DNA from: an uncultured Selenomonadales bacterium
GTDB lineage: Bacteria > Bacillota_C > Negativicutes > Selenomonadales > Selenomonadaceae
Direction of reading: 5' to 3'
Length of the DNA: 6,543 nucleotides
Assembly (NCBI GenBank): GCA_946407175.1
Contig: CAMJNB010000077.1
Coordinates: 1-6,543, forward strand
Shown piece after piece: positions 5,878 through 6,543 of this stretch (within the stretch, counting starts at the first letter, position 1; the number at the start of each line of letters is the position of its first letter). The notes under the pieces were generated by a model, which worked only from the letters and a program-made list of their open reading frames with translations, ran no database searches and was not told the DNA's origin. The translations under genes were made by a program, and so were the position numbers.

Positions 5878-5910
5878 CGGCGAAAAAACTTTTTCAAAGG
5901 AGGTTTGCAC

Positions 5911-6543
5911 ATGGAAAAGAAAATGTTTAAAGCAATATTATTTGATACGCGATCCATACAAAACTACATTTACTCCGGTAATCGCCTGCGTACGAATATC
6001 GGCGCATCTTACATTGTTGACAGAATTTTTTTTGATGAACTGGTACAAGGCACGCTGAAAAAAATGTTTCCGCAAGAGGATTTTTCTTCTGCAGAGGATA
6101 CGACGTGGGATCGTAAAAAGGACGCCGAGACTTCATGGGACAAGATGAAAGAATGTTGCGTGGCGTACATAGGCGGCGGCAACGCTCTAATACTTTTGCA
6201 CGAATCAAAAAGTTATCAAGACGCCGTTGCGGTTGTGAAAGATTTTACGCGGCGGCTTTTGGTTAAACGTCCCGGTTTAAAGGTCGGTGCGGCGATAGGC
6301 GACTTGTCTATAACCGACGGCGTAATTAATCAAGATGAACTTAACGCGCTTTACACCACGCTGAAAAAAAATCAGACTACGGTTTTTCCCGCAGTCAATG
6401 TACCATACACCGGCTTAACGTTGAGTTGCGAGATAAACGGCGAGGCGGCAAACTTCTATGACAAATATAATAAAGTCAATCCCGACGCAAGCGGCGAAAT
6501 AAGATTTTATTCGCAAGAAACCGCAGTTAAATCTGACATGGCT
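5911..6543 (+). CDS. Cas10/Cmr2-like palm-domain protein without N-terminal HD domain (3' end outside window)
   Basis: The first 211 residues of a protein that continues past the right edge. ATG 5911 follows a perfect AAAGGAGG by seven bases. Residues 7-42 (KAILFDTRSIQNYIYSGNRL, then GASYIVDRIF) match the opening of the Cas10 palm-type region (I-Q-x-F/Y-I ... L-R ... G-A-S). YIGGGNALILL (86-96) is the GGGN-type strand of the first palm domain; in Cas10 the GGDD catalytic motif lies in the second palm, which would be beyond the window. PAVNVPYTGLTLSC (160-173) and the following NGEAA resemble the segment where Cas10 has its zinc-binding cysteines, but only one Cys remains. The gene starts directly in the palm, so there is no HD nuclease domain. 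It has its own promoter, and no CRISPR array or cas gene is in the window. It could be a subunit of a type III-like RAMP complex or a stand-alone derivative. The family call is from motif recognition. Confidence 0.75.
   Translation, partial: MEKKMFKAILFDTRSIQNYIYSGNRLRTNIGASYIVDRIFFDELVQGTLKKMFPQEDFSSAEDTTWDRKKDAETSWDKMKECCVAYIGGGNALILLHESKSYQDAVAVVKDFTRRLLVKRPGLKVGAAIGDLSITDGVINQDELNALYTTLKKNQTTVFPAVNVPYTGLTLSCEINGEAANFYDKYNKVNPDASGEIRFYSQETAVKSDMA

Noticed and set aside
4418..5910. Search for an scfA-like six-cysteine peptide gene around scfB.
   Set aside because: The 28-bp gap upstream and the 115-bp gap downstream contain no Cys-rich frame. Upstream intergenic regions also lack clustered TGC/TGT codons.
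1..6543. CRISPR array, tRNA, rRNA or transposon ends in the window.
   Set aside because: No regularly spaced direct repeats of 25-40 bases, no tRNA-like cloverleaf and no transposase-like coding sequence were seen, despite the Cas10-like gene.

Overview
This 6.5 kb window looks like chromosomal DNA of a low-to-moderate GC Firmicute-type anaerobe. The evidence is strong AGGAGG-type ribosome binding sites, extended -10 promoters, U-tract terminators and a SCIFF-peptide maturase, a family characteristic of Clostridia and their relatives. A Negativicutes/Selenomonadales-like host is my best guess, but it rests on general resemblance and not on a marker gene.

Left part (1-2880, minus strand). A large Cys-free, Thr/Ser/Asn/Gly-rich, probably surface or secreted protein starts at 1886 and runs off the left edge. 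Its own extended -10 promoter lies about 230 bases upstream. The leader between them folds into a row of hairpins, three of which carry the same C-rich loop, and ends in a hairpin that buries the ribosome binding site. Upstream of that promoter is about 200 bp without a recognisable gene, then an HU-family nucleoid protein gene with a near-consensus promoter and a leader of about 180 nt.

Middle part (2881-3783, plus strand). AT-rich DNA with three copies of a TAAAAATTT-type repeat leads into a hicA-hicB toxin-antitoxin pair. The HicB lacks the usual C-terminal DNA-binding segment. A third short ORF overlaps the hicB stop codon; it resembles the front half of a BrnA-like antitoxin and also ends before any DNA-binding domain. 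A terminator closes this operon.

Right part (3784-6543, plus strand). An extended -10 promoter drives a Uma2-family (DUF820, PD-(D/E)XK-like) protein gene, followed 28 bp later by scfB, a radical SAM/SPASM thioether-forming SCIFF maturase. No SCIFF precursor gene is visible in the window. After a good terminator, a new transcription unit starts under an operator-like palindrome. It encodes a Cas10/Cmr2-like protein that begins directly in the palm-type region, without an N-terminal HD nuclease, and is cut by the right edge. No CRISPR array is present. This last gene is the best lead to an unusual system, and its partners would lie to the right of the window.
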